This document shows, one piece after another, positions 17,389 to 25,841 of a stretch of DNA of 64,000 nucleotides. The notes under the pieces are model-generated. The model was not told where the DNA came from. It searched no databases and saw nothing but the letters and a program-made list of their open reading frames with translations. The translations under genes and the position numbers were made by a program. Source of the DNA: Curtobacterium sp. VKM Ac-2922 (lineage in GTDB: Bacteria > Actinomycetota > Actinomycetes > Actinomycetales > Microbacteriaceae); the NCBI RefSeq assembly GCF_022815645.1, contig NZ_JALGRO010000016.1:1-64000 (forward strand), written 5' to 3'. Each line of letters begins with the position of its first letter. Position 1 is the stretch's first letter.

Positions 17389-19158
17389 TCAGTAGCGCGG
17401 CCGACGCTCCGGACGCTCGTCGCGGTCCTCGCGCGGGCCGCGGCGGTAGCCGCCACCGGCGCCGCCACCACGACGGTCGGGCTTGATCTCGATCAGACGA
17501 CCGCTGATGCGGGTGTCGGAGAGCTTGCCGAGCACGTCGCCGGGCATGTCCGAGGGCAGCTCGACGATCGAGAAGTCCGGCTGGATGCGGATCGCACCGA
17601 AGTCGTCGCGACGCAGGCCGCCCTCGTTCGCCAGGGCACCGACGATCTGGCGCGGCTCGACGCGGTGGCGGCGGCCGACCTCGATGCGGTACGGCGTCAT
17701 CGGGACGGACCGGCGGCGGCGGTCGCCCCCGTCGTCCTCGCGGGTCTTGCGCTCGTCGCGACGCTGGTCGCGCTCCACCTGTCGGCGCAGTGCGTCCTCG
17801 GCGGGGTCGAGCAGCAGCGGGGTGTCACCCTGCGCGACCACGGCGAGCGCCGCGGCGACGTCCTGCTCGGGCACGTCGTGGTGCTCGACGTAGTGGGCGA
17901 TGATGTCGCGGAAGGCGTCGATGCGGTCGCGGGACTCGAGCGCCGCCGTGATGGCGTCGTCGAACCGGGTCAGGCGGGTGACGTTGACGTCCTCGACCGA
18001 GGGCAGCGTCATCTCGGTGAGGGGCTGGCGCGTGGCCTTCTCGATCGCGATGAGCAGGCGGCGCTCACGCGGGGTGACGAAGCTGATCGCGGCACCGCTG
18101 CGGCCGGCACGACCCGTGCGGCCGATCCGGTGGACGTAGGACTCGGTGTCGACGGGGATGTCGAAGTTGACCACGTGGGTGATGCGGTCGACGTCCAGCC
18201 CGCGGGCAGCGACGTCGGTGGCGACCAGGATGTCGAGCTTGCCGGACTTCAGCTGGTTGACCGTGCGCTCGCGCTGCGCCTGGGCGACGTCACCGCTGAT
18301 GGCCGCGGCCGCGTAGCCACGGGCGCGGAGCTTCTCGGCCAGGGTCTCGGTCTCGCTCTTGGTGCGGACGAAGATGATCAGGCCCTCGAAGTCCTCGACT
18401 TCGAGGATGCGGGTCAGCGCGTCGACCTTCTGCGCGTACGACACGATCAGGTAGCGCTGCGTCGTGTTGGCGGACGTGGTCGTCTTCGCCTTGACGGTGA
18501 TCTCGGCCGGGTCGTTGAGGTACTGCTTCGAGATGCGGCGGATCTGCGCGGGCATCGTCGCCGAGAACAGGGCGACCTGCTTGGTGTCCGGGGTCTCGGC
18601 GAGGATCGTCTCGACGTCCTCGGCGAAGCCCATCTTGAGCATCTCGTCGGCTTCGTCGAGCACCAGGTACTTCAGCTCGGACAGGTCGAGCGTGCCCTTG
18701 GCGATGTGGTCCATGATGCGGCCGGGCGTGCCCACGACGACGTCGACGCCACGACGGAGCGCGGACAGCTGCACGCCGTAGGCCTGGCCGCCGTACACGG
18801 GGAGCACGTGCACGCCGCGCATGTGCGACGCGTACTGCTCGAACGCCTCGCACACCTGCAGCGCGAGCTCGCGGGTGGGCGAGAGCACGAGGGCCTGGGG
18901 CAGCTTGCTGCCGGCTTCCATGCGGGACAGGACGGGCAGCGCGAAGGCCGCGGTCTTGCCGGTACCGGTCTGGGCCAGGCCCACGACGTCGCGGCCCGCG
19001 AGCAGGGTCGGGATGGTGGCAGCCTGGATCGCGGACGGGGTCTCGTACCCGATCTCCTTGACAGCCTTGAGCACGGGCTCGCTGAGCCCCAGGTCGGCGA
19101 ACGTCACCACGGGCCCCTCATCGATGGGGTCGGTGGTGCTGTTCGTTTCGGAGGTCAT
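17389..19158 (-). CDS. deaD: DEAD-box ATP-dependent RNA helicase, DeaD/CsdA type
   Basis: A 589-residue cytoplasmic RNA helicase for structured RNA, ribosome assembly or cold growth. ATG 19158 is chosen; the frame is open further upstream but into repeat sequence. All motifs are visible: Q-motif region, AQTGTGKT (62-69), PTRELA, DEAD (about 168), SAT (about 202), ARGLD and HRIGRTGRAGR (about 347). Residues 490-560 fit a DbpA-type RNA-binding domain (YRIEVGRRHRVEPRQIVGAL). The C-terminal tail is Arg/Gly-rich (RRGGGAGGGYRRG), a typical nonspecific RNA-binding extension. The gene is monocistronic between two family terminators. Confidence 0.95.
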   Translation of the reverse strand: MTSETNSTTDPIDEGPVVTFADLGLSEPVLKAVKEIGYETPSAIQAATIPTLLAGRDVVGLAQTGTGKTAAFALPVLSRMEAGSKLPQALVLSPTRELALQVCEAFEQYASHMRGVHVLPVYGGQAYGVQLSALRRGVDVVVGTPGRIMDHIAKGTLDLSELKYLVLDEADEMLKMGFAEDVETILAETPDTKQVALFSATMPAQIRRISKQYLNDPAEITVKAKTTTSANTTQRYLIVSYAQKVDALTRILEVEDFEGLIIFVRTKSETETLAEKLRARGYAAAAISGDVAQAQRERTVNQLKSGKLDILVATDVAARGLDVDRITHVVNFDIPVDTESYVHRIGRTGRAGRSGAAISFVTPRERRLLIAIEKATRQPLTEMTLPSVEDVNVTRLTRFDDAITAALESRDRIDAFRDIIAHYVEHHDVPEQDVAAALAVVAQGDTPLLLDPAEDALRRQVERDQRRDERKTREDDGGDRRRRSVPMTPYRIEVGRRHRVEPRQIVGALANEGGLRRDDFGAIRIQPDFSIVELPSDMPGDVLGKLSDTRISGRLIEIKPDRRGGGAGGGYRRGPREDRDERPERRPRY

Positions 19159-19240
19159 CCTGGTACGGTACCCGGTCGCGCGCCCTCGTATGAACTGCTC
19201 AGGCGGTTCGTCGCTCGTCCGGGGCGGTCCGCTGCCGGGT

Positions 19241-19302
19241 CCGTGCGAGGTTGCGGCCCGGTGCCGGGTTGTCGGGACCGTGCGCGGGAACAGGCTCCCA
19301 CC
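19241..19302 (-). repeat. dispersed repeat, inverted copy D
   Basis: The reverse complement matches copy A (6598-6662) closely: both contain GCGCACGGTCC, CAACCCGGCACCG and CCGCAACCTCGCAC. A further CTCGCACC follows at 19313-19320. It lies between the helicase start and the terminator at 19341, in a 240-bp gap with no gene. Confidence 0.7.
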
Positions 19303-19340
19303 GGGCGGACAAGCTCGCACCGGCGCCAACGCAGCACCGT

Positions 19341-19386
19341 GCGGACTGGAGGCGCGTGGCGGCGCCGCCACGGGCCTCCCGTCCGC
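19341..19386. terminator. long palindromic terminator, family copy 5
   Basis: GCGGACTGGAGGC and GCCTCCCGTCCGC arms enclose CGTGGCGG/CCGCCACG. This is the second subtype of the family (GTGGCG rather than GGTGCC near the loop). It lies just 3' of the membrane-protein pair. Confidence 0.7.
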
Positions 19387-19398
19387 ACCATCACCGGC

Positions 19399-19908
19399 TC
19401 AGGGCGCGGGCCATTCCCAGTCACTCGTGGCACGCACCGTGCGCGCAGCGCGACGCAGCGCGCCGTGCCGGGCCAGCGCGCCCGCTGCGCCGGCCGCGAG
19501 CGAGACCGGCGTGAAGAGCACCCAGGCGAAGGGGCCGAGCGCGAGTGGAACCGCCGCGAGTGTCCCCGCCAGCAAGCACGTCGCCAGGACGTGGAGGCCG
19601 GGTCGCCGGACCGGGCGCATCAGCAGGCCGAGCAGCATCGTGAACGGCAGCGCGACCACGGCGCCGACGACTGTCGGGATCGCACCGTAGACCTCCATCA
19701 TCGTCAGGACGACGAGGCCGTAGCCGACGTCACGGAACCCGGTCGACTCCCACCCCTCGGGCAGCACCGCCGGCACGGTCGCAGCGACGAGCATGCACAC
19801 GGTCGTCGCGACCGGCAGGGTCGCGCCGAGCATCCAGCCCAGCGCACGGAGCTCCAGCAGGATGCTCGCCCGCCAGGTCCACGTCGGCGCGGGCAGGTCC
19901 GTGTTCAT
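19399..19908 (-). CDS. predicted four-helix membrane protein (paralogue of its upstream neighbour)
   Basis: A 169-residue protein with about four hydrophobic helices. I do not recognise a family. The segment VVALPFTMLLGLLMRPVRRPGLHVLATCLLAGTLAAV closely parallels the corresponding part of the next protein, so the two arose by tandem duplication (compare VALPFT, HVLATCLLAGTLAAV). ATG 19908 overlaps the upstream stop by four bases. Co-transcription with a TetR gene suggests a regulated envelope function, perhaps transport or a two-subunit complex. No catalytic residues are evident. Confidence 0.8.
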   Translation of the reverse strand: MNTDLPAPTWTWRASILLELRALGWMLGATLPVATTVCMLVAATVPAVLPEGWESTGFRDVGYGLVVLTMMEVYGAIPTVVGAVVALPFTMLLGLLMRPVRRPGLHVLATCLLAGTLAAVPLALGPFAWVLFTPVSLAAGAAGALARHGALRRAARTVRATSDWEWPAP

Positions 19909-20396
19909 GCGGCCACCGCCGTGCGGTCGGCCCGCCGCAGCTCACGGTGTCGCGCGACTGCGGCGGCCGCCCCCGCGCCGAGGACGATGGTCGTCGACAG
20001 CGCCGACGGTGACAGCAGCGGCATCACCATCACTGCCGCGAGGGTCCCGGCGAGGGCCGAGGTCGCGACGACGTGCAGCGCTCGCGACCGGACGCGCCGG
20101 AGCGCCAGCGCGAGTCCACCGGTGAACGGCAGCGCGACGAGGGCTGCGACGAGACTGAACGGCACGGTGAGCAGGTCGATGCCGATCGTCCACGTGATCG
20201 CCGCCGGGATCGCGTGCGCCAGGTCGCTGACACTGCGGATCACGGGGTCCTCGTCGCCCCGGGACAGCAGGCGCCACGGCGTCAGCATGAAGCCGAACGC
20301 GACGATCGGCAGGGTGACCGCGACCATCCACACCCAGGCTCGCCGCTGCAGGGTGCACGCCTCGACGAACAGGTCCGGCGTGACGGCGCCACTCAT
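19905..20396 (-). CDS. predicted four-helix membrane protein, paralogous partner
   Basis: A 163-residue protein with about four helices, similar in its centre to the downstream protein (LVALPFTGGLALALRRVRS, then LHVVATSALAGTLAAV). It begins at ATG 20396, overlapping the TetR stop (ATGA), and ends overlapping the next start, so the three genes form a tightly coupled operon. The basic C-terminus (RHRELRRADRTAVAA) is probably cytoplasmic. Function unknown. A heteromeric membrane complex controlled by the TetR protein is the simplest reading. Confidence 0.8.
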   Translation of the reverse strand: MSGAVTPDLFVEACTLQRRAWVWMVAVTLPIVAFGFMLTPWRLLSRGDEDPVIRSVSDLAHAIPAAITWTIGIDLLTVPFSLVAALVALPFTGGLALALRRVRSRALHVVATSALAGTLAAVMVMPLLSPSALSTTIVLGAGAAAAVARHRELRRADRTAVAA

Positions 20397-21076
20397 GCGC
20401 CGCGCCCCGCGACGATGCCCACGATCTCGGTGACCGCACTGCGGAACGGGCGGATGCGCAGCATCGGCAGCGCGAACCGCAGCACCCCGAGCATCGCGTC
20501 GACGAGTCGCTCGGTGCGGCGCTGGCCCTCTGACGTGTCGTACGTCCAGAACAGTGCGAACAGCAGGTAGCCCATCCAGAGCGCCATCGGCAGGTCCTCG
20601 GCCAGGTCCACGGGCAGCTTCTGGCGTGATCCGGTGACGGCCTGGCGGAACAGGTCGAGCACCAGGTCACGTGCCTCGGACGACTCGGATGACAGCGGGT
20701 TGACCGGCGACCCGGGGGCCATCGCCGCGGTGAGGAACTGCGGCGCGATGGCGTGGTACTCGCGCAGGTTCGCAAGCCCGGTGCGGACCACGATGCCGAT
20801 CCGGGCGGTCAGGTCGTCGGTCGTGTCGAGCAGCGGGAGTGCCGCCGCCCGGTGCTCGTGCTGCACGTCGACGTAGAGCTCCTGCACCAGGTGGTCCTTG
20901 GTCGGGAAGTGGTAGTAGGCGTTGCCCACCGACAGGCCGGCCTGCTCCGCGATGCCACGCATGGTCGTGGCGTCGTAGCCCTGCTCGCGCAGGGAGCGGA
21001 TCGCCACGGCGCGGATGGTCGCCCGCGTGCGCTCCCGCTTCGGCAGCGGCTTCTCATCATTTTCGAACACGTTCAA
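20393..21076 (-). CDS. TetR-family regulator heading the membrane-protein operon
   Basis: A 227-residue TetR protein with helix-turn-helix at residues 15-60 (RATIRAVAIRSL, then TMRGIAEQAGLSVGNAYYHF). The frame begins with TTG at 21076; a GTG two codons later (21070) is an alternative start, and neither has a good ribosome binding site. The start is overlaid by the near-palindrome TTCGAACACGTTCAA, a likely autoregulatory operator. It is divergent from the VOC gene at 21130, which may be part of the same regulon. Confidence 0.88.
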   Translation of the reverse strand: MNVFENDEKPLPKRERTRATIRAVAIRSLREQGYDATTMRGIAEQAGLSVGNAYYHFPTKDHLVQELYVDVQHEHRAAALPLLDTTDDLTARIGIVVRTGLANLREYHAIAPQFLTAAMAPGSPVNPLSSESSEARDLVLDLFRQAVTGSRQKLPVDLAEDLPMALWMGYLLFALFWTYDTSEGQRRTERLVDAMLGVLRFALPMLRIRPFRSAVTEIVGIVAGRGA

Positions 21077-21123
21077 AAACTACGCGAAGCTGCCTGGAAC
21101 AGCAACCGCCGGAGGCGTACGGT
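21062..21123. promoter_or_regulatory. tetR operator and leaderless promoter of the VOC gene
   Basis: TTCGAACACGTTCAA (21062-21076) has GAAC-N2-GTTC symmetry over the tetR start. Rightward, -35 TGGAAC (21095-21100), a 17-bp spacer and -10 TACGGT (21118-21123) end six bases before ATG 21130, implying a leaderless message. Confidence 0.55.
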
Positions 21124-21129
21124 TGCCGC

Positions 21130-21501
21130 ATGACGACCGTGCGCGAGTTCCAGGTCACCTTCGACTGCGCCGATCCCGCCAGGCTCGCGCGCTTCTGGGC
21201 CGATGTCCTGGGCTACGCACTGCAGGGTGACGGCACGGCGTGCGTCGACCCGACGGGCGTGGGCCCGCGCATCTGGTTCCAGCAGGTCCCCGAGGGCAAG
21301 GTCGTCAAGAACCGGCTGCACCTGGACGTGCGGGTCGCCACCGGCCTGGTCGGTGACGAGCGGCTGCAGGCGCTCGAGACCGAGGGCTCACGAGTCGAAG
21401 CCCTCGGCGCAACCCGGGTGCGCATGCTGCTGGCCGACGGCGACGAGGAGTCGTGTCTGGTGATGCAGGACATCGAGGGCAACGAATTCTGCCTGGACTG
21501 A
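21130..21501 (+). CDS. VOC/glyoxalase-like domain protein
   Basis: A 123-residue single vicinal-oxygen-chelate-fold protein of the glyoxalase_6 type (FDCADPARLARFWADVLGY at residues 10-28, NRLHLDV in the middle, MQDIEGNEFCLD at the end). The terminal Glu-x-Phe-Cys pattern is typical of this subgroup. Substrate unknown. Such proteins often act on small reactive or antibiotic-like molecules or are of unknown activity. It is divergent from a TetR gene and upstream of the GMC oxidoreductase, with a 12-bp tandem repeat (CGAACTCGGACA twice, 21514-21537) in the short gap. Confidence 0.88.
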   Translation: MTTVREFQVTFDCADPARLARFWADVLGYALQGDGTACVDPTGVGPRIWFQQVPEGKVVKNRLHLDVRVATGLVGDERLQALETEGSRVEALGATRVRMLLADGDEESCLVMQDIEGNEFCLD

Positions 21502-21553
21502 CGACCGCCGACCCGAACTCGGACACGAACTCGGACACGCCGAAGGAGTCGAT

Positions 21554-23554
21554 GTGCGCCAGGACCTGAACGACCGGCTGACCGCGTTGGTCGACGTCGT
21601 CGTGCCGGAAGACGACCACCCGTCCGCCAGCCAGGCCGGCGCGCTGGGGTTCCTGGACTCGGTGCTGGCGGATCGCCCCGACTGGCTGGCGCGCTTCGAG
21701 GACGTCGCCGCGCACGGCACCGGCAGCACCCACTGGGACTGGTTCGCCGAACTCGTGGTGGGCGGGTACTACGCCGACCCGGGCAACGGCGGCAACGCGG
21801 ACCGAGTGTCCTGGCGCATGGTCGACTGGCAGCCGGAGCCGCTCGGCGGTTGGCCGACGGCGGTGCCGGTCGACACCGACCGCCCCGTGACGGTGCACCC
21901 GTCCGCACTCCGGGACCGGTACGACGCGGTCGTCATCGGTTCCGGAGCCGGAGGCGGCGTCGCTGCGTGTGGCCTCGCCGAAGCGGGTCGACACGTCCTG
22001 GTCGTCGAGGCCGGGGGCTGGCCGGAGACCGCCGAGCTCGACCACGACCACCTGCGGAACCCGCGCTCCGACTGGGGGCTCGCGCCGCGTTCGGGTCCCA
22101 CCGACGACCGCGACGTCCGGGTGCGTGACGACGGCCGGACCCGGCTGACGATCCGCCCCGCGGACCCCGGCTGGAACGCGAACGCCTGGACCGCCGGCGG
22201 CGGTACCCGCGTGTACGGCGCGCAGGCGTGGCGATTCGCGCCGCTCGACCTGCGGATGGCGTCGACGTACGGGGTACCGGACGGCAGCGCCCTGCGGGAC
22301 TGGCCGATCAGCTACGACGACCTTGAGCCGTACTACGCCCGGGCCGAGTGGGAGGTCGGCGTCAGCGGCGGTGCCGACGACGGGCGCTGGGCCGGCCCAC
22401 GCTCGCGTGCGCTGCCGATGCCCCCCCTGCCCGCTGGCCCGTCGCGGGACCGGCTGGCGGCAGCGGCGACATCGCTCGGGTTCGGCACCGTGCACGTACC
22501 GCTCCTGGTCAACAGCACGCCGTGGCTCGGCCGTCGCGCCTGCGCCGGGTGCAACCAGTGCGTCGGGTTCGCGTGCCCGGTCGACGCCAAGAACGGCTCG
22601 CAGAACACCATGCTCACGCGCGCCTTCGCGACCGGACGGGCCCGGATCGTCCTGCGCACCCGCGCCGCCCGGCTCCGCACCGATGCCACCGGCCGCGTGG
22701 TCGGGGTCACGCTCGTCGGGACCACGGACGGGCGTGACTTCCAGCACGACGTCGACGCCGCCGAGGTGGTCGTCGCCGCGGGGGCGATCGAGTCGGCGCG
22801 GCTGCTGCTGAACAGCCGGAGCGACCGCGAGCCGACGGGCATCGGGAACCGGGCGGACCTGGTCGGACGCCACCTGCAGGGACACGTGTACGGCGGGGCG
22901 ACGGGGATCTTCGACGACATGGTCGAGGACCTGGTCGGTCCGGGCCCCTCGATCGCGACGACCGACCACCGGCACGGCACCGCGGGCATCGTCGGCGGCG
23001 GGATGATCGCGAACGAGTTCGTCGCGACGCCGTCCAACACCTACCGCTACCTGGTCGCCGCAGGACTGCTCCCGCGTGCTGGCGCCGAGTCGAAAGCGGG
23101 CATGCGGCACCTGGTCCGGCGCACGATGCGGTTGATGGGTCCGATCCAGGAGATGACGTCGGCGGACTCACGCGTCCGCGTGGACGACGGGGTGCTCGAC
23201 CGGTACGGCATCCCGGTCGCCCGGCTCAGCGGCAGCGTGCACCCGGAGGACCTGCGTGCCCGTGACGCGACGAGCGCCCGCAGTGCCGCATGGCTGCGCG
23301 CCGCCGGAGCGGTCCGCGTCGCCGAGGTCGGCGGCACCCCGGAGGGCCCCTCCGGTGGGCAGCACCAGGCGGGGACGCTCCGGATGGGAAGCGACCCGGC
23401 GCACTCGGTCGTCGACGAGTACGGCCGGGTGTGGGGACACGACAACCTGCGGGTGACGGACGGGTCCGTGCACGTGACGAACGGCGGGGTGAACCCGGTG
23501 CTGACGATCCTGGCGACGGCGATGCGGAGCGTGGAGCACATGACCCGGCCCTGA
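21554..23554 (+). CDS. GMC-family flavin oxidoreductase with an N-terminal gluconate 2-dehydrogenase subunit 3-like region
   Basis: A 666-residue protein. GTG 21554 follows GAAGGAG. Residues 1-95 look like the small subunit 3 of membrane gluconate/sorbitol dehydrogenases (LNDRLTALVDVVVPEDDHPSA). The GMC FAD domain begins at about 127 with VVIGSGAGGG. A cysteine cluster (CAGCNQCVGFACPVDAKNG, about 333-351) is typical of the cytochrome-linked GMC subgroup. The catalytic His/Asn region lies in QHQAGTLRMG (about 602) and NGGVNPVLTI (about 643). Normally these are two polypeptides, so this is a natural fusion. No Tat signal or cytochrome gene is seen. Probable sugar/alcohol dehydrogenase. Confidence 0.88.
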   Translation: MRQDLNDRLTALVDVVVPEDDHPSASQAGALGFLDSVLADRPDWLARFEDVAAHGTGSTHWDWFAELVVGGYYADPGNGGNADRVSWRMVDWQPEPLGGWPTAVPVDTDRPVTVHPSALRDRYDAVVIGSGAGGGVAACGLAEAGRHVLVVEAGGWPETAELDHDHLRNPRSDWGLAPRSGPTDDRDVRVRDDGRTRLTIRPADPGWNANAWTAGGGTRVYGAQAWRFAPLDLRMASTYGVPDGSALRDWPISYDDLEPYYARAEWEVGVSGGADDGRWAGPRSRALPMPPLPAGPSRDRLAAAATSLGFGTVHVPLLVNSTPWLGRRACAGCNQCVGFACPVDAKNGSQNTMLTRAFATGRARIVLRTRAARLRTDATGRVVGVTLVGTTDGRDFQHDVDAAEVVVAAGAIESARLLLNSRSDREPTGIGNRADLVGRHLQGHVYGGATGIFDDMVEDLVGPGPSIATTDHRHGTAGIVGGGMIANEFVATPSNTYRYLVAAGLLPRAGAESKAGMRHLVRRTMRLMGPIQEMTSADSRVRVDDGVLDRYGIPVARLSGSVHPEDLRARDATSARSAAWLRAAGAVRVAEVGGTPEGPSGGQHQAGTLRMGSDPAHSVVDEYGRVWGHDNLRVTDGSVHVTNGGVNPVLTILATAMRSVEHMTRP

Positions 23555-23610
23555 CCGGCAGGGCGTACCGTCGTGCCAGCCGCACCGAAGCGCGCCGGAA
23601 GGACCAGCAC

Positions 23611-24996
23611 ATGACCCTGACGAACCCCATCGACACCACCGCTCTCGAGCAGTCGATCCCCGCCGACCGGGTCCTGCGCGATCCGGAGTCCCTCGACCGC
23701 TACAGCCACGACGACGCCGAGTGGGCCGAGTACCACCGCCCCCTGGCCGTCGTGCTCGTCCGCAGCACCGAGGACGTCGTCGCCACGGTCCGCTGGGCCG
23801 CAGCCAACGGGGTCCGGGTCGTCCCACGCGGTGCCGGCACGGGACTGTCGGGCGGCGCGAACGCGGTCGAGCACTCGGTCGTCGTGTCGATGGAGCTGAT
23901 GGACGCCGTGCTCGAGGTGAACACGGACGAGCGGTACGCCGTCACCCAGCCGGGCGTGATCAACGACGCCCTGCGCGCCCGGGTCGCCCAGGACGGCCTG
24001 TGGTACCCGCCGGACCCGGCCAGCTCGGCGATCTCGACGATCGGCGGCAACGTCGCCACCAACGCCGGCGGGATCTGCTGCGTCAAGTACGGCGTGACGC
24101 GGGACTACGTGCTCGGTCTGACCGTGGTGCTCGCCGACGGCTCCGTCGTGCAGCTCGGTCGGCGGACGGCAAAGGGCGTCGCCGGGTACGACCTGACCGC
24201 GCTGATGGTCGGTTCCGAGGGCACGCTCGGCATCGTGACGAGCGTCACCGTGAAGCTGCTCCCCCTGGCCGGACGCGACGAGCGCGCCGTGATCGGGTAC
24301 TTCCCGTCGCTCAGCGCGGCCGGGGACGCCGTCGCCGCGATCTCGCGCGCCGGGATCATCCCCGCGGCGCTGGAGATCGTCGACCGCACCTGCCTGCGCG
24401 CGGTCGACGACTGGATGCACCTGGGCCTGCCGTCCGAGGTCGACACCCTGCTGCTCGCGCGCATCGATGAACGCGGCGCTGCCGGGGACGACATCGCCGA
24501 CCACGTCGCCGGGGTCTTCGCCGACGCCGGTGGCACCGACGTCGAGCGGGCGACCGACCCGGACGAGATCGACCGGCTGTTCCAGGCCCGACGTCTGGCG
24601 TACCCGGCGCTCGAGCGGCTGGGTCCGGTGCTCACCGAGGACATCTGCGTGTCGCGCAGCGCCGTCCCCGAGATGCTCCGCCGCATCCAGGCGACCGCGG
24701 CCGCGAACGACGTCACCATCGCGAACATCGCCCACGCCGGTGACGGCAACCTGCACCCGCTGATCATCGCGCCCGAGGGCGACACCGCCGCGAAGGGCCG
24801 CGCGAAGGCCGCCTTCGACCGGATCGTCGCCGACTGCCTGGCGCTCGGCGGCACCGTGACCGGCGAGCACGGCGTCGGGTTGCTCAAGCTGCCCGGGCTG
24901 CGCGAGGAACTCGGCGAACGGGTCGTCGCGATGCACCGGTCGGTCAAGGACGCCCTGGACCCGGCCGGCACGCTGAACCCCGGCAAGGCGTTCTGA
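23611..24996 (+). CDS. GlcD-like FAD-binding oxidase (glycolate/D-lactate dehydrogenase family)
   Basis: A 461-residue flavoprotein with an FAD_binding_4 domain (about 40-175; PRGAGTGLSGGAN at about 72-84, ISTIGGNVATNAGG) and a FAD-oxidase C-terminal domain (NIAHAGDGNLHP, GEHGVGLLK). Members oxidise 2-hydroxy acids such as glycolate or D-lactate. ATG 23611 follows GGAAGGA. It lies downstream of the GMC gene and its TGA overlaps the next ATG (TGATG), so a three-gene oxidative operon is likely. The exact hydroxy acid cannot be assigned. Confidence 0.9.
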   Translation: MTLTNPIDTTALEQSIPADRVLRDPESLDRYSHDDAEWAEYHRPLAVVLVRSTEDVVATVRWAAANGVRVVPRGAGTGLSGGANAVEHSVVVSMELMDAVLEVNTDERYAVTQPGVINDALRARVAQDGLWYPPDPASSAISTIGGNVATNAGGICCVKYGVTRDYVLGLTVVLADGSVVQLGRRTAKGVAGYDLTALMVGSEGTLGIVTSVTVKLLPLAGRDERAVIGYFPSLSAAGDAVAAISRAGIIPAALEIVDRTCLRAVDDWMHLGLPSEVDTLLLARIDERGAAGDDIADHVAGVFADAGGTDVERATDPDEIDRLFQARRLAYPALERLGPVLTEDICVSRSAVPEMLRRIQATAAANDVTIANIAHAGDGNLHPLIIAPEGDTAAKGRAKAAFDRIVADCLALGGTVTGEHGVGLLKLPGLREELGERVVAMHRSVKDALDPAGTLNPGKAF

Positions 24997-25832
24997 TGCC
25001 GTCGTTCACGTCGACGGACGGCGCCCGCCTGGCCTACACCGACACCACACCGGAGACGAGCACCACACCCGAGACGAGCACCACTGCCCGCCGCACCGTC
25101 GTCCTGGTCGCCGGCTACGCCATGCCGGCGACGGGCTGGGCCCTGCAGCAGGACGCCCTGCTCGCCGCCGGGCACCGCGTCGTCGCCTTCGACCGTCGCA
25201 GCCACGGCGACAGCGACGACGTGCTCTGGGGCCAGCGCGTCGCCCGCCACGGCGCGGACCTGCACGAACTGCTCGTCCACCTCGACCTGCGCGACGTGCT
25301 GCTGGTCGGGCAGTCGATGGGCGCCTCGACGATCTGGGCCATGGTCGACCTGTTCGGCACCACGCGCGTGGGCAGGGTCCTGACGATCGACCAGACGCCC
25401 AAGCTCGTCAACGACGACACCTGGCAGCACGGCTTCACCGGCATGACCCCGGAGAACAGCGGCACCTTCTTCGACGACGGGATCCCGGACACCGGCCGCG
25501 GGCTGCGCGTCGACCCGGAGAACCCCGGCGTCCTGCGACTGATCGAGCGGATCGGCGGGTTCCCGGCGGTACGCACCCCGAATGCGCCCGAGACCGTCCG
25601 GTTGCTCCGCGACCACGGCCTGCAGGACTGGCGCGACGTCGTGGCACGACTCGACGTGCCGTTCACGATGGTCGCCGGCCGGGGCAGCCAGCTGTGGCCG
25701 TGCTCGCACGCCCAGGCCGCCGTCGGGACGAACCCGAACGGTCGGGTCGTGGTGCTCGAGGACGCAGGCCACGCGACGAACCTGGACCAGCCCGACGCGT
25801 TCAACGAGGTGCTGCTCGGCTTCGCCGCGTAG
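24996..25832 (+). CDS. alpha/beta-fold hydrolase
   Basis: A 278-residue alpha/beta hydrolase. The nucleophile elbow GQSMGAS is near residue 106, and the catalytic His is in DAGHATNLDQP near 257. The oxyanion region is VVLVAGYAMPATGW. It resembles small esterases and haloperoxidase-like hydrolases; no substrate can be assigned. An in-frame 18-bp duplication near the start makes TPETSTTPETSTT (residues 18-30), apparently a recent tandem expansion in a surface loop. Its start overlaps the stop of the flavoprotein gene. Confidence 0.88.
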   Translation: MPSFTSTDGARLAYTDTTPETSTTPETSTTARRTVVLVAGYAMPATGWALQQDALLAAGHRVVAFDRRSHGDSDDVLWGQRVARHGADLHELLVHLDLRDVLLVGQSMGASTIWAMVDLFGTTRVGRVLTIDQTPKLVNDDTWQHGFTGMTPENSGTFFDDGIPDTGRGLRVDPENPGVLRLIERIGGFPAVRTPNAPETVRLLRDHGLQDWRDVVARLDVPFTMVAGRGSQLWPCSHAQAAVGTNPNGRVVVLEDAGHATNLDQPDAFNEVLLGFAA

Positions 25833-25841
25833 ACCGGAGTC

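Noticed and set aside
17347-20433. Over 1000-codon open frame on the plus strand across the helicase and membrane genes
   Set aside because: It runs antisense to three well-supported genes and through a terminator and a repeat; no motifs of its own.
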